A DNA stretch of 64,000 nucleotides from Hoeflea prorocentri (GTDB lineage Bacteria > Pseudomonadota > Alphaproteobacteria > Rhizobiales > Rhizobiaceae): positions 3,472,001 to 3,536,000 of the forward strand of contig NZ_JAPJZI010000001.1 of the NCBI RefSeq assembly GCF_027944115.1. Direction: 5' to 3'. The translations under genes were made by a program, and so were the position numbers. This document shows, piece by piece, positions 25,346 through 35,108 of the stretch. The stretch's first letter is position 1. Every line of letters starts with the position of its first letter. The notes under the pieces were generated by a model, which did no database searches, was not told the DNA's origin, and saw nothing but the letters and a program-made list of their open reading frames with translations.

Positions 25346-25603
25346 ATATTCCGCCGTCCAGAAGCTATAAATCCTGTGACGGAGGGCTCATCCAACGGAT
25401 CCGACGATACCCTCGGGCGGCATAATAACTGCTCGTTAAACATAGCCGCCATTTTCAAATATAGCTCAACAACCACCAGTTTTATTAAGAGTGAAATAAC
25501 TGCACGTGGGTAGTATCCACGGCGCGACAAATGATTTGTCGATATCCGGCCGCTTTCGGCCTCACCTAGTGTGCCCATTGTTTTCGGCGTTCAGGATATC
25601 GTC

Positions 25604-28198
25604 ATGCGTACGTCCAACCCAGCTGCATCTCCAATCTATCCGGACCGCGATCTTGAAGCGCGATGCGAACAGAACGGCCAGCCTTGCGTTGCGACACGGG
25701 AGCCCGCTGAGGAGCGTGACGGTTTAGAGCTCGATCAACTGACCGAATTTCACGATGCGCGCGTCCTTCTACGCAAGTGGAAAGCCGCAAGAACCTTAAA
25801 CTCCCTTCCGCTTTATGAGGATCTGGTCCTGGGCTCGCTCGGCAAGCTGGCCGACGAAATCGCTGTTGTCCGCAATATCGGGAACGAGGAGCCCGTTATT
25901 GTGCGGGCAGGCAACAAGTTCGAAAATGTTGTCCAGCGCAACTGCAATCTGACGCCGCTTTCCTCGCTGCCGGTCAATTATCAGTTCTCGATCTCAACTG
26001 CCCTGGATTGCGCGCGATCCACAGGTTCTCCCGGGTTGCGCCTTTGTCAATCGACTGTAGAGGGCATGATATCAACGGTAGAACTCGTCGCCTTGCCGCT
26101 GGCCTCACATTGGGAAGGCGAGTTCTTTTTGCTGTTCGCCCGACCGCGTGAAAAACAGGTAGACCTTGCCAGTCTTTTGATCAACTCGACCAATGAAGGC
26201 ATCATGGCACTGTCGTGCCTGGAAGAACGGAACGGTCAACCGCTCGACTTCATGATCTTGAGCATCAATGACGGGGCTGCAAAACTGCTCGGCTCCACGG
26301 TCGAAAAACTGCGGTCCTCCCGGTTATCGGAAGCCCTGACACGCGCCGGTTTCCGGCGGGGCCTTCGCGCGCTGCGCGCGGCGCTGAGGACCGGTGACCA
26401 CAGCAGCTTTACATTCGAATATACGGCCGAGAAACACAAAGTCTCGATCAAGGCCGGGATATCACGCGCCGGCGAATTGTTGACGGTCACTCTCATTGAC
26501 GTTGGCGAGTTGCGGGCGCGCGAAGCGCTATTCCGCTCCATGTTCGACGCAAATCCCGTGCCGATGGTGGTTGTCGCGCAGCAGGACGCCCGTATCCTTC
26601 GGGTTAATGACGCTGCGCTTCGGCTCTATGGCTACGGGCGCGACGATTTCATGCAGCTCAGCCTGCGTGACCTGCGCCTGAGAGAGCTGGGTGGCGGCGA
26701 GGACGATGGAGACGGTGACGTACAGGCAGGCGGAAGCTGCTGGACGCACGAAGCGGCCTGCGGGACGGTGCTTAACGTCGTGGAATATGAACGGGACATT
26801 ACCGTCGAAGGTGTTCCCGCCACACTCGCAACAATTGTCGACATGACCGAGCGGGCCCGCGCCGAGGCCCAGATCACGTTTCTTGCACATCATGATCCGC
26901 TGACACGCCTGCCCAACCGAACCGTCTTTACCGAGGCGCTGGAAAGGTCATTTTCCGATTTCGAGCGCGGCGCCACCGCCTTCAGCGTTCTGACGATCGA
27001 CCTTGACGGTTTTAAACTGATCAACGACACGCAGGGTCACGATGCGGGCGATATGGTTCTGACAGAGGTCGCGCGCCGGCTCGTCGAACTGGCCGGGGCG
27101 GAGGATACGGTGGCGCGGCTGGGCGGCGACGAATTCGCCATGATCCTTTCGGGTTGCAGCACACGGGAGGCTTGCCTGGAACGCGCCACGCACATTCTGA
27201 AGGCCCTCGATCTGCCCCACGATCTCAATGGCAGGCTTGCCAATATCGAAGCCAGTATCGGCATCGCGGTGGTTCCGGGTGAGGCAAAGGTACCGGAACA
27301 GGCTCTCAAATTCTCTGACCTGGCGCTCTACAGGGCGAAAAAGGATACCGGCAGCGCTGTCCGGGTTTTTGAACCGGAGATGGATCGCGTCGAGAGCGAG
27401 CGGCGGTCGCTGGAGGTGGAGTTGCGGCGCGCGGTCATCGAACGCGAATTCGAGCTTCATTATCAGCCGATCATGTCGGTCAAGACCGGTCGGCTGAGAG
27501 GCTTTGAGGCACTCATCCGCTGGCGGCACCCAAGCCGTGGACTTGTGCCGCCGGCGGACTTCATCCCCTTGGCCGAAGAGGCCGGGCTGATTGAACAAAT
27601 GGGCGAATGGGTTCTTTTTGAGGCTTGCCGCCAGGCCGTGGACTGGCCCGGACATCTCATCGTCGCCGTCAATGTTTCCGCACGGCAGTTCGGCAGCGAC
27701 CGGCTCGTGGGCACCGTCAGGAACGCCCTTGATGAAAGCGGCCTGGCCGCCGAAAGGCTGGAAGTCGAAATCACCGAAAGCGTCCTTCTCAACGATACCC
27801 AGGACAATATCGAGGTGCTGCAGCAACTGCGCGCGCTCAATGCCCGTATTGCGCTGGACGATTTCGGCACCGGATATTCGAGCATGGGCTACCTGGCGAA
27901 GTTTCCCTTCAACCGCATCAAGATCGACCGCAGCTTCGTGCGCGATATCGGAGACAACAAAAGCTCCCAGGCCGTGATCCGGGCCATCGTCAGTCTCGGA
28001 TCGAGCCTCGGAATGGATATCACCGCCGAAGGCGTTGAGAACGCCGACCAGCTGGAAGTTCTTATCAGTGAGAACTGCAGCGATCTGCAGGGTTATCTGT
28101 TCAGTCCGCCGATCCCGCGACAGGATCTGCATCGCGTTATCGAAGCCTATTGCGGACCGGAAGACACTGTTTGTGAGGATAAGGACAAAGTGGCCTGA
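25604..28198 (+). CDS. PAS-GGDEF-EAL cyclic-di-GMP enzyme
   Basis: An 864-residue cytoplasmic protein with both cyclic-di-GMP domains. Order: an N-terminal region of about 180 residues of unclear fold, two PAS-like domains (about 190-300 and 305-420), GGDEF (LGGDEF near residue 506) and EAL (FEALIRW near residue 634, then NVSARQF, EITES, DDFGTGYSS, KIDRSFV, AEGVE). All catalytic residues of both domains are intact, so both synthesis and hydrolysis are possible. The inhibitory RxxD site is absent: the equivalent residues are GAED. ATG 25604 has AGGA seven bases upstream and is favoured over GTG 25571. Converges with the flavoprotein gene, three bases away. Confidence 0.92.
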   Translation: MRTSNPAASPIYPDRDLEARCEQNGQPCVATREPAEERDGLELDQLTEFHDARVLLRKWKAARTLNSLPLYEDLVLGSLGKLADEIAVVRNIGNEEPVIVRAGNKFENVVQRNCNLTPLSSLPVNYQFSISTALDCARSTGSPGLRLCQSTVEGMISTVELVALPLASHWEGEFFLLFARPREKQVDLASLLINSTNEGIMALSCLEERNGQPLDFMILSINDGAAKLLGSTVEKLRSSRLSEALTRAGFRRGLRALRAALRTGDHSSFTFEYTAEKHKVSIKAGISRAGELLTVTLIDVGELRAREALFRSMFDANPVPMVVVAQQDARILRVNDAALRLYGYGRDDFMQLSLRDLRLRELGGGEDDGDGDVQAGGSCWTHEAACGTVLNVVEYERDITVEGVPATLATIVDMTERARAEAQITFLAHHDPLTRLPNRTVFTEALERSFSDFERGATAFSVLTIDLDGFKLINDTQGHDAGDMVLTEVARRLVELAGAEDTVARLGGDEFAMILSGCSTREACLERATHILKALDLPHDLNGRLANIEASIGIAVVPGEAKVPEQALKFSDLALYRAKKDTGSAVRVFEPEMDRVESERRSLEVELRRAVIEREFELHYQPIMSVKTGRLRGFEALIRWRHPSRGLVPPADFIPLAEEAGLIEQMGEWVLFEACRQAVDWPGHLIVAVNVSARQFGSDRLVGTVRNALDESGLAAERLEVEITESVLLNDTQDNIEVLQQLRALNARIALDDFGTGYSSMGYLAKFPFNRIKIDRSFVRDIGDNKSSQAVIRAIVSLGSSLGMDITAEGVENADQLEVLISENCSDLQGYLFSPPIPRQDLHRVIEAYCGPEDTVCEDKDKVA

Positions 28199-28201
28199 GG
28201 G

Positions 28202-29380
28202 TCAGACAAATTGACCGGCAGCCCAGCCGGACGACCAGGCCCACTGGAAATTGTAGCCACCGAGCCAGCCGGTCACATCGACGGCCTCGCCGATAAAAAA
28301 GAGGCTGGATACGGCCTTTGCCTCCATCGTCCGTGAGTTCAGTCCGGCCGTATCGACGCCGCCGAGCGTCACCTCGGCCGTTCGATAACCTTCTGACCCG
28401 GTCGGTTTGATTTGCCAGTCCTGAGCCGCATCGGCGATCCGGCGTAGCAGAGCGTCGTTCATATCGGCTATCCGCCCGGCGGCGCCAACGCCCTCGCAGA
28501 TGATCTGCGCAAGCCGTTTTGGCAGATGCGCGGACAGGATGGTGTGCGGCGTTTGGCGTCCGCCCTGTCCTCTTGCGTCTCGCAGCACGGAAAACAGGTC
28601 CCTGTCCGGCAGCAGCGACAGCGTGATTTCGTCCCCCTCTCGCCAATAGGAAGAAATCTGGAGGACGGACGGGCCGCTGATGCCACGATGGGTAAACAGC
28701 ATCGCCTCGTTGAAGGCCGCACCGTTGCACCGCACAGCCGCATCGACCGAAACGCCGGACAGGGGTTTCAGCCTCTTACGCAGTTTCTCATCAAAGGTGA
28801 GCGGGACAAGAGCCGGCCGGGTTTGCGTCACAGCCAATCCGAATTGTTCGGCAATGCGGTATGCAAGGCCGGTTGCACCCATTTTGGGAATGGACTTGCC
28901 GCCCGTGGCGACAACAAGCGCACTGCATCTGACCGGTCCGGTCGCAAACCGTATGGTGAAACCGTCATCTTCCCGTGTGACACCCTCGAATGTCACGCCG
29001 AGCGACAGATCGACCCCGGCATCGCGCATCAGCCCCGTCAGCATATCGATGATCTGCCTTGAGGATCCGTCACAAAAGAGCTGACCGAGGGTCTTTTCGT
29101 GATAGGCGATACCGCTTCGCGCGACGAGATCGATGAAGTCATACTGGGTGTAGCGGCCAAGGGCCGATTTGCAGAAATGTGGATTGGCGGAAAGGAAATT
29201 CCCGGGTGCGGCGTGAAGATTGGTGAAGTTGCAGCGGCCACCCCCGGAAATGCGGATCTTTTCGCCAGGCGCACGGGCGTGATCGATGATCAGCACCTTG
29301 CGGCCGCGCCTGCCCGCCTCAATGGCGCACATCATGCCGGCTGCGCCGGCACCGAGAATGACAACGTCATAACGCTGCAT
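28202..29380 (-). CDS. NAD(P)/FAD-dependent oxidoreductase, HI0933 family
   Basis: A 392-residue flavoprotein of the HI0933/YhiN family. The N-terminal Rossmann dinucleotide site is ILGAGAAGMMCAIEAGRRGRK; the family-specific EKIRISGGGRCNFTN follows, then VVATGGKSIPKMG and the C-terminal IGEAVDVTGWLGGYNFQWAWSSG, which closes the FAD site. The enzymatic reaction of this family is not established. ATG 29380 has GGGAAG eight bases upstream. It is divergent from the glutamine-synthetase-like gene (131-base spacer) and convergent with the GGDEF-EAL gene. Confidence 0.92.
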   Translation of the reverse strand: MQRYDVVILGAGAAGMMCAIEAGRRGRKVLIIDHARAPGEKIRISGGGRCNFTNLHAAPGNFLSANPHFCKSALGRYTQYDFIDLVARSGIAYHEKTLGQLFCDGSSRQIIDMLTGLMRDAGVDLSLGVTFEGVTREDDGFTIRFATGPVRCSALVVATGGKSIPKMGATGLAYRIAEQFGLAVTQTRPALVPLTFDEKLRKRLKPLSGVSVDAAVRCNGAAFNEAMLFTHRGISGPSVLQISSYWREGDEITLSLLPDRDLFSVLRDARGQGGRQTPHTILSAHLPKRLAQIICEGVGAAGRIADMNDALLRRIADAAQDWQIKPTGSEGYRTAEVTLGGVDTAGLNSRTMEAKAVSSLFFIGEAVDVTGWLGGYNFQWAWSSGWAAGQFV

Positions 29381-29511
29381 GAATCGCGCTTCCCAAGATC
29401 TGCACACCTGCAAGACGTGCGTTTCGGACAGACCGGATGCGGGCCAAAGGTTTCAAATACATATTGCTTGTTCTAAGAGAACCGGAACGCAAGTCCGCTA
29501 GTGAGCGATTC

Positions 29512-30957
29512 ATGGCCGAGAAATCCAAAAAGACATCCGCACGACATGCGGACGATGCCAGACAGGCGCGCCGCAGACCCGCCTATGTAGACAATACGCG
29601 CGGTGTTGCAAACTGGAAGCATGCGGGCGAATGGCTCAAATGGCGCGGTATTGAGGATATCGAGTGCATCACGCCCGACCTTGCAGGCGTGCCGCGCGGC
29701 AAGATGATGCCGACATCGAAGTTCACGTCCAACACGTCGCTTTCGCTGCCTTCGGCGCTCTTCCGGCAGACCATATCGGGCGAATACCCGGAGGAAACCG
29801 GCAACTTCCGTTACGATCCGCAGGACGGCGATTTGAAACTGATGCCCGATCTGTCCACATTGGCGGCTGTCCCGTGGGAGAGCGACCCGACGGCACAGGT
29901 CATCTGCGATATTGTCGATCCGGAAGGCAAAAGCGTCGATTACGCGCCGCGCAACGTGCTCAAACGCGTCCTGTCACTTTATGAGGACAAAGGATGGCGC
30001 CCGGCGGTGGCTCCGGAAATCGAGTTTTATCTCGTTGCCCTTAACGATGACCCGGACTATCCGCTCCAGCCGCCCGTGGGGCGCTCGGGACGCACCATCG
30101 CCCGTGGCCAGTCCTATACGATCGCCGGGGTCAACGAGTTCGATGAGCTGATTGACGATATCTACCATTTCTCCGAGGCGCAGGGCCTTGAGATCGATAC
30201 GCTCATTCATGAAGAAGGGCCTGCGCAGCTCGAGATCAACCTGCGGCACGGCGATCCGTTGCTTTTGGCCGACCAGGTGTTCATGTTCAAGCGGACCATC
30301 CGCGAGGCGGCGCTCAAACACGGCATCTACGCGACCTTCATGGCAAAGCCGATGCAGGGTCAGGCGGGTTCCGCCATGCATATTCACCAATCGGTCACGG
30401 ATGCAAAGACCGGCGGCAACATCTTCTGCAACCGGGACGGTTCGCCGTCTTCCAAGTTCTTTTCCTTCATCGGGGGAATGCAGCATTTTGTCCCGAAGGC
30501 CCTCGTCATGATGGCGCCCTATGTGAACTCCTACCGGCGGCTTGCTCCGCAAATGGCCTGCCCGGTCAACAATGCCTGGGGTTACGACAACCGTACGGTC
30601 GCTTTCCGTGTCCCGCATTCGGACCCGGCGGCCCGGCGCGTGGAAAACCGCCTGCCGTCTTCGGACGCCAATCCCTATCTCGCGCTCGCCGCATCGCTTG
30701 CCTGCGGCTGGCTCGGCATGGTGCGGGAAATCGTGCCGGACAGCCCGACCGAGACAACGGCGAATGAGGGCACGACGGTCGACCTGCCGCGCGGTCTGCT
30801 CGACGCCCTGTCGGTGCTGGAGGACGAGCCGTCCTTCATCGAGGTCTTCGGCAAGGACTTCATCGACATCTATGCCGGGGTGAAGCGCGGCGAGTTCGAG
30901 ACTTTCATGGAAGTGATCAGCCCGTGGGAGCGCGAGTTCCTGCTTTTGAACGTCTAA
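29512..30957 (+). CDS. Glutamine synthetase family protein, gamma-glutamylpolyamine synthetase-like (PuuA)
   Basis: A 481-residue ATP-dependent ligase of the glutamine synthetase superfamily. Active-site blocks: EIEFYL, HEEGPAQLEINL, GQAGSAMHIHQS, YVNSYRRL, AWGYDNRTVAFRVP and ARRVENRLPSSDANPYLALAAS. The shape and blocks are closer to gamma-glutamylputrescine synthetase (PuuA) than to GlnA: no adenylylation-site segment is seen. A basic Lys/Arg-rich stretch of about 25 residues at the N-terminus is unusual. ATG 29512 is taken as the start, though its ribosome site is weak (AGTGAG); the open frame begins at 29437. Likely role: glutamylation of a polyamine or amine for catabolism; substrate not certain. 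Confidence 0.85.
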   Translation: MAEKSKKTSARHADDARQARRRPAYVDNTRGVANWKHAGEWLKWRGIEDIECITPDLAGVPRGKMMPTSKFTSNTSLSLPSALFRQTISGEYPEETGNFRYDPQDGDLKLMPDLSTLAAVPWESDPTAQVICDIVDPEGKSVDYAPRNVLKRVLSLYEDKGWRPAVAPEIEFYLVALNDDPDYPLQPPVGRSGRTIARGQSYTIAGVNEFDELIDDIYHFSEAQGLEIDTLIHEEGPAQLEINLRHGDPLLLADQVFMFKRTIREAALKHGIYATFMAKPMQGQAGSAMHIHQSVTDAKTGGNIFCNRDGSPSSKFFSFIGGMQHFVPKALVMMAPYVNSYRRLAPQMACPVNNAWGYDNRTVAFRVPHSDPAARRVENRLPSSDANPYLALAASLACGWLGMVREIVPDSPTETTANEGTTVDLPRGLLDALSVLEDEPSFIEVFGKDFIDIYAGVKRGEFETFMEVISPWEREFLLLNV

Positions 30958-31058
30958 ATCCGGCTAAGGAGAGGCATTCGCGGCGTGAACGATCATCAAA
31001 AGGGCTGTGCGGCCGTTTGCTCAGCCCAGGCCAGTCAAGCTGCCAGCGGGACTTCGGC

Positions 31059-32759
31059 CTAACCGATCACCTCAAAACGATCGACATCAACGAGCCCGTA
31101 GTCGGTCAGCTTAAGGTGCGGTATGACAGGAAGGGCGAGGAACGCGAGTTGCAAAAACGGTTCTTCAAGAACCACGCCAAGAGACCTTGCAGCGGCGCGC
31201 AACTCTACGAGTTTCCGATGTACGTCCTCGAACGGCTCCAGGCTCATCAAACCGGCGATGGGCAACGCGACCTCGGCCAACACCGCGCCGTCCTTGACCA
31301 CAACGAAACCGCCTTCTATTTCGGTCAGCCGATTGGTCGCGACAGCCATGTCGCCATAGTCCGCACCCACCACCGCCAGGTTGTGGTGGTCATGACAGAC
31401 AGTGGATGCGATCGCACCGGCCTTCAAACCAAACCCACGGACAAACCCGGTTGCGATGTTGCCGTTCTTTCCGTGTCGCTCGACGATGGCAATCTTGACC
31501 AGATCGCGGTCGGTATCGGGCCGTTTGTCACCGCCGTCAGGCTCGATATCAACCGTCAAATGACTGGTGATGATTTTGCCAGGCTCGATCCCGATCACCG
31601 GCGTTTTCGCGGTGTTGCTTGCGGTACGAAATGACGCTGCCGTGACCTGAGGCGCCTTGACGCTTCGGCGTGCCACCGGCGGGACCGGCCGAACCGCACC
31701 GAAGGCCGCGTCATCCAGCAAAACGCCTCCGCATAGCACGTGTTCGGCACGGCACTCTTCCAGTGATTCCAGTACCACGATATCCGCACGTTTTCCCGGC
31801 GCGATCAGCCCACGGTCTCTAAGACCGAAAATTTCGGCAGCCGACTGGCTGGCAGCGCGATAGACGGCAAGCGGCTCGGCCCCCTTATGAATCGCGGTGC
31901 GGATCATGAAATCGAGATGTCCGTGTTCTGCTATATCCAGCGGGTTTCGATCATCCGTGCAAAAGCCGATATAGGGTGAGTTGCGTTCGGTGATTATCGG
32001 CACCAGCGCCTCAAGATCCTTTGACACAGAACCTTCGCGGATCAGGACTCTCATCCCTTTTTGCAGTTTTTCAATCGCCTCTTCAGCGGTCGTTGTTTCA
32101 TGGTCTGTCAAGATGCCTGCCGAGAGGTAGGCATTCAGATCAGTCCCCCGAAGGAGCGGCGCATGTCCGTCGATATGGCAGCCTTGGAAAGCATTTAATT
32201 TCTCCATTGCCTGCGGATCTTTGTGAATTACGCCGGGGTAGTTCATGAACTCCGCAAGGCCAATAACGTGAGGATTGTCCAGGTAGGGCTTCAGATCGTC
32301 GGCAAGCAGTTCGGCCCCGGCCGTTTCCATCGTTGTCGACGGAACACAACTGGAGAGCTGCACAAATATGTCCATGACAGTGCGCTCGGCTGCCTCCAGG
32401 AAGTACCGAATGCCGTCAATTCCGGCCACGTTGGCGATCTCGTGCGGGTCACAGATTACGGAGGTAACGCCGCGTGGTGCCACGCACCGATCAAACTCAA
32501 ACGGTGTAATCAGCGAGCTCTCGATATGCAGATGTGTGTCGATGAAACCAGGCACCAGAATACGTCCGGTCACATCGATGACGTTCTTGCCATCATACTG
32601 GCCACAGGTACCAACGATCGTGTCACCGCAAATGGCGACATCGCCCTGCAACAGTGCGCCTGTCACCAGGTCCAGCACCTGCCCGCCGCGCAACACCAGG
32701 TCGGCCGGGACCCTGCCTGAACCCTGATCAATCCTGTCGTTTAAGGAAGCCTTATACAT
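31059..32759 (-). CDS. ade: Adenine deaminase
   Basis: Hydrolyses adenine to hypoxanthine and ammonia in purine salvage. The 566 residues fit the COG1001 family. Metal-binding motifs are complete: [22 protein letters not shown] and FCTDDR; the C-terminal domain carries [14 protein letters not shown]. The start is ATG 32759, eleven bases after the permease stop; the frame is open to 33167, but that extension runs inside the permease gene and is not coding. Last gene of the leftward operon, so the deaminase probably acts on the compound imported by the ABC transporter. Related enzymes can act on N6-substituted adenines, which remains an alternative. Confidence 0.93.
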   Translation of the reverse strand: MYKASLNDRIDQGSGRVPADLVLRGGQVLDLVTGALLQGDVAICGDTIVGTCGQYDGKNVIDVTGRILVPGFIDTHLHIESSLITPFEFDRCVAPRGVTSVICDPHEIANVAGIDGIRYFLEAAERTVMDIFVQLSSCVPSTTMETAGAELLADDLKPYLDNPHVIGLAEFMNYPGVIHKDPQAMEKLNAFQGCHIDGHAPLLRGTDLNAYLSAGILTDHETTTAEEAIEKLQKGMRVLIREGSVSKDLEALVPIITERNSPYIGFCTDDRNPLDIAEHGHLDFMIRTAIHKGAEPLAVYRAASQSAAEIFGLRDRGLIAPGKRADIVVLESLEECRAEHVLCGGVLLDDAAFGAVRPVPPVARRSVKAPQVTAASFRTASNTAKTPVIGIEPGKIITSHLTVDIEPDGGDKRPDTDRDLVKIAIVERHGKNGNIATGFVRGFGLKAGAIASTVCHDHHNLAVVGADYGDMAVATNRLTEIEGGFVVVKDGAVLAEVALPIAGLMSLEPFEDVHRKLVELRAAARSLGVVLEEPFLQLAFLALPVIPHLKLTDYGLVDVDRFEVIG

Positions 32760-32770
32760 GCGCCATATCT

Positions 32771-34345
32771 CTATTCGGCCTGCTGCATGCCAAAGTGTGC
32801 CAGCGTGCGCCGCTCGACAGCCAGGACAATGTAGTAAAATGCTACGGACAGCAGGACGGACACGGCCGCGACGGTCCAGATCATGCCATAATCCAGGTAG
32901 CCGCGTGACCGGTTGAGCAGATTGCCCAGTCCCGTGCCCGTTGCCAGCCATTCTGCAATCATCACCCCGAGGAGTGCGCGCGGTACGGTCAATCGGGTCG
33001 ATGCGAAAAGATAAGGCAAGGCGGCAGGAATGGACACCATCCGCATTTCTTTCCAGGCCGAGGCACCATAGGCACGCGGCAGCTCGAGCACAGAGTGCGG
33101 CACTCTCTGAATTCCCTGCGCCAGTAGAACGAAGGCCGGAAAGAAGGTCACCGAAATGGTGACCCAAAGCGTTACCGAGTAACCGCGTCCGAGGATCAGA
33201 ACCAGCAGCGGGGTCAGCGCCACCAGGGGCATGGTCTGTGTGACCAGCGCTATCGGCATGAAGGTTCGCAAGAAGCCGGGAAACATTCGAGAGGAGATCG
33301 CCAGCAGGAAGGCAAAGATCAGCCCTGCCGCCATGCCAAGCGCGGTTATCGGCAGCGTTTGCAGCAGTGCATCCAGGAGCTTGCTGCGCGCGCTGGCGGA
33401 GCCTTCGGACAGGAACAGATAGTCAATCACACCGAAGGGTGTTTTTGCTATGAGGTCCGGCACGCCCGTCAGCTTGATGAAGGCCCACCAAAGCAAAAAA
33501 GGAAGCATCAGAGTACCGGCCGAGATGAGCAAGCGAACGGGGCGCGAGTATTTCGGGTATTCGCCGGCGGACGGAATCGCGGTGTTCAGGGTGACTGACC
33601 GGGTACTGCCCAATATCCTGTTGGAGATCACCGCGAATATTGCGTAACTCAAGCCCGCAATCACCGTTGCCGCCAGTCCTATACCCCAAAGCCGTTCCGG
33701 CTCTCCACGCCCCAGAGACCCAAGCAAATAGGTGCCGAGTCCCCAGCGTCCGCCGCCGCCGAATTCCGCCAGAATTGCACCGAGAACCGCATTTGGCGCA
33801 GCAACGCGCAATCCGCCAAGGATGTCGGGAACCGCGCCGCGCAGGCGGACAAGTTTCATCACAAGCCAGTTTCCGCCGCCATAAGCGCGCACCAGATCAG
33901 CGGACCGTGTATCGTATTGCGACAGGCCGATCACTGTCGCACTCATCGTGACGAAATACACCCCCAAGGCCGCCAACGTGACCCGCGGAGCCATTCCGGA
34001 CAAGGTCAGTACGAGAATTGGTGCGATGGCAATGGGAGGGAGCGCGAAAACGGCAATGTTCACTCCACGGGTCAATCGCAGAAGCGTGGGAGACAGGACG
34101 AAGACAATGCCTGCCGCGATCGCCAGAGTGTTGCCGATGAGAAAACCTAGGCTAGATGCGTAAACCGTTGCCCATATATGGCCCGGATAATCCCCCAGAT
34201 CTGTCCAAAAGCGGATCAGAATCTCGCTCAAACCCGGCAGGGCACCGCCGGCAACCCAGTCCATTCGGCCGACAATTTCCCACACAACAATTACGACAAG
34301 AATGTTGCGAATCGCTGCTGCAAGGGAGGTGTTGTGGCTACTCAC
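32771..34345 (-). CDS. ABC transporter permease, two permease modules fused in one chain
   Basis: A 524-residue inner-membrane permease with about 12 helices. Two BPD_transp_1 modules are joined head to tail; EAA-type loops appear as [26 protein letters not shown] (about residue 140) and [25 protein letters not shown] (about residue 420). NMT1/SsuC-type importers normally use two copies of a single-module permease, so the fusion is uncommon. The GTG start at 34345 overlaps the ATPase stop by eight bases (GTGAGTAG), with AAGGTG seven bases upstream. Works with the ATPase and the NMT1-type binding protein encoded just upstream; adenine or a related nucleobase is the likely cargo. Confidence 0.9.
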   Translation of the reverse strand: MSSHNTSLAAAIRNILVVIVVWEIVGRMDWVAGGALPGLSEILIRFWTDLGDYPGHIWATVYASSLGFLIGNTLAIAAGIVFVLSPTLLRLTRGVNIAVFALPPIAIAPILVLTLSGMAPRVTLAALGVYFVTMSATVIGLSQYDTRSADLVRAYGGGNWLVMKLVRLRGAVPDILGGLRVAAPNAVLGAILAEFGGGGRWGLGTYLLGSLGRGEPERLWGIGLAATVIAGLSYAIFAVISNRILGSTRSVTLNTAIPSAGEYPKYSRPVRLLISAGTLMLPFLLWWAFIKLTGVPDLIAKTPFGVIDYLFLSEGSASARSKLLDALLQTLPITALGMAAGLIFAFLLAISSRMFPGFLRTFMPIALVTQTMPLVALTPLLVLILGRGYSVTLWVTISVTFFPAFVLLAQGIQRVPHSVLELPRAYGASAWKEMRMVSIPAALPYLFASTRLTVPRALLGVMIAEWLATGTGLGNLLNRSRGYLDYGMIWTVAAVSVLLSVAFYYIVLAVERRTLAHFGMQQAE

Positions 34346-35108
34346 CGTGAAGCACCTTGGCAATTCTGTCGGTCAGAGCATGGAACTCCGGATCGGAGAA
34401 CAGGTCCGGATGGCGAGGGCGAGCAAACGGCACTTCGACGATATCAATCACGCGTCCCGGGTTGGCGTGCATGATCGCAACATAGTCTGCCAGGAATACG
34501 GCCTCATCGATCCCGTGTGTGACCAGCAGCGCGGTCGATTCGGATTCCGACCAGATCCGCTGCAACTCCACGTTCATCTGCCTGCGGCGAATCTGGTCCA
34601 GCGCACCGAACGGCTCATCCATGAACAAAACCTTGGGTGACGTGATCAAAGACCGCGCGATGGAAACCCTTTGCCGCATCCCGCCTGACAATTCACCAGG
34701 AAGTGCCTTTTCGTATCCTTTCAGTCCGACCAACTCGATCAAATGGGAGATTTCGGTGTTGTACCGCGACGGGTTCCGACCCAACACCTCAAGCGGCAGG
34801 GCCACGTTTTTTGCGACGGAACGCCAGGGTAACAGCGCCGCATCCTGAAATGCCACGCCGGTGACGCCGCCGGCCGTGGCCGTAGCGGAAGGTTGACCCG
34901 CGATCCGCACCTCTCCTGCATCATGGCTTTCCAGTCCGAGAGCGATGCGCATGGCGGTCGATTTACCGCAACCCGATGGTCCGATCAGCGCGGTAAATGA
35001 ACCTGGAGGGCATTCCAGGTTCATTTCCTTCAATGCCTCCACCACCTTGCCGCGGCCCCTGTAGGTCTTGGAAACCGAGCGAAGCAAGATGCCGGCAGGC
35101 TCGGACAT
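34338..35108 (-). CDS. ABC transporter ATP-binding protein (SsuB/TauB type)
   Basis: A 256-residue ATPase that powers the importer. Walker A GPSGCGKST (about residue 45), Q-loop VAFQDAALLPW, signature LSGGMRQR, Walker B VLFMDEP and the H-loop His in LLVTHGIDEA are all intact. ATG 35108 shares its A with the stop TGA of the binding-protein gene (TGATG), with AGGAAC upstream; its own stop overlaps the permease GTG. This tight packing shows that binding protein, ATPase and permease are translated as one unit. Its closest relatives by pattern serve nitrate, taurine, sulfonate or HMP-type importers, so sequence alone does not give the substrate. Confidence 0.94.
   Translation of the reverse strand: MSEPAGILLRSVSKTYRGRGKVVEALKEMNLECPPGSFTALIGPSGCGKSTAMRIALGLESHDAGEVRIAGQPSATATAGGVTGVAFQDAALLPWRSVAKNVALPLEVLGRNPSRYNTEISHLIELVGLKGYEKALPGELSGGMRQRVSIARSLITSPKVLFMDEPFGALDQIRRRQMNVELQRIWSESESTALLVTHGIDEAVFLADYVAIMHANPGRVIDIVEVPFARPRHPDLFSDPEFHALTDRIAKVLHGE

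Noticed and set aside
26948-28132. 394-codon minus-strand open frame opposite the GGDEF-EAL gene
   Set aside because: Opposite strand carries intact catalytic motifs; the shadow has no recognisable sequence.
32760-33167. N-terminal extension of adenine deaminase to 702 residues
   Set aside because: The extra 136 codons lie inside the permease gene in another frame and resemble nothing in the deaminase family; ATG 32759 gives the normal length.
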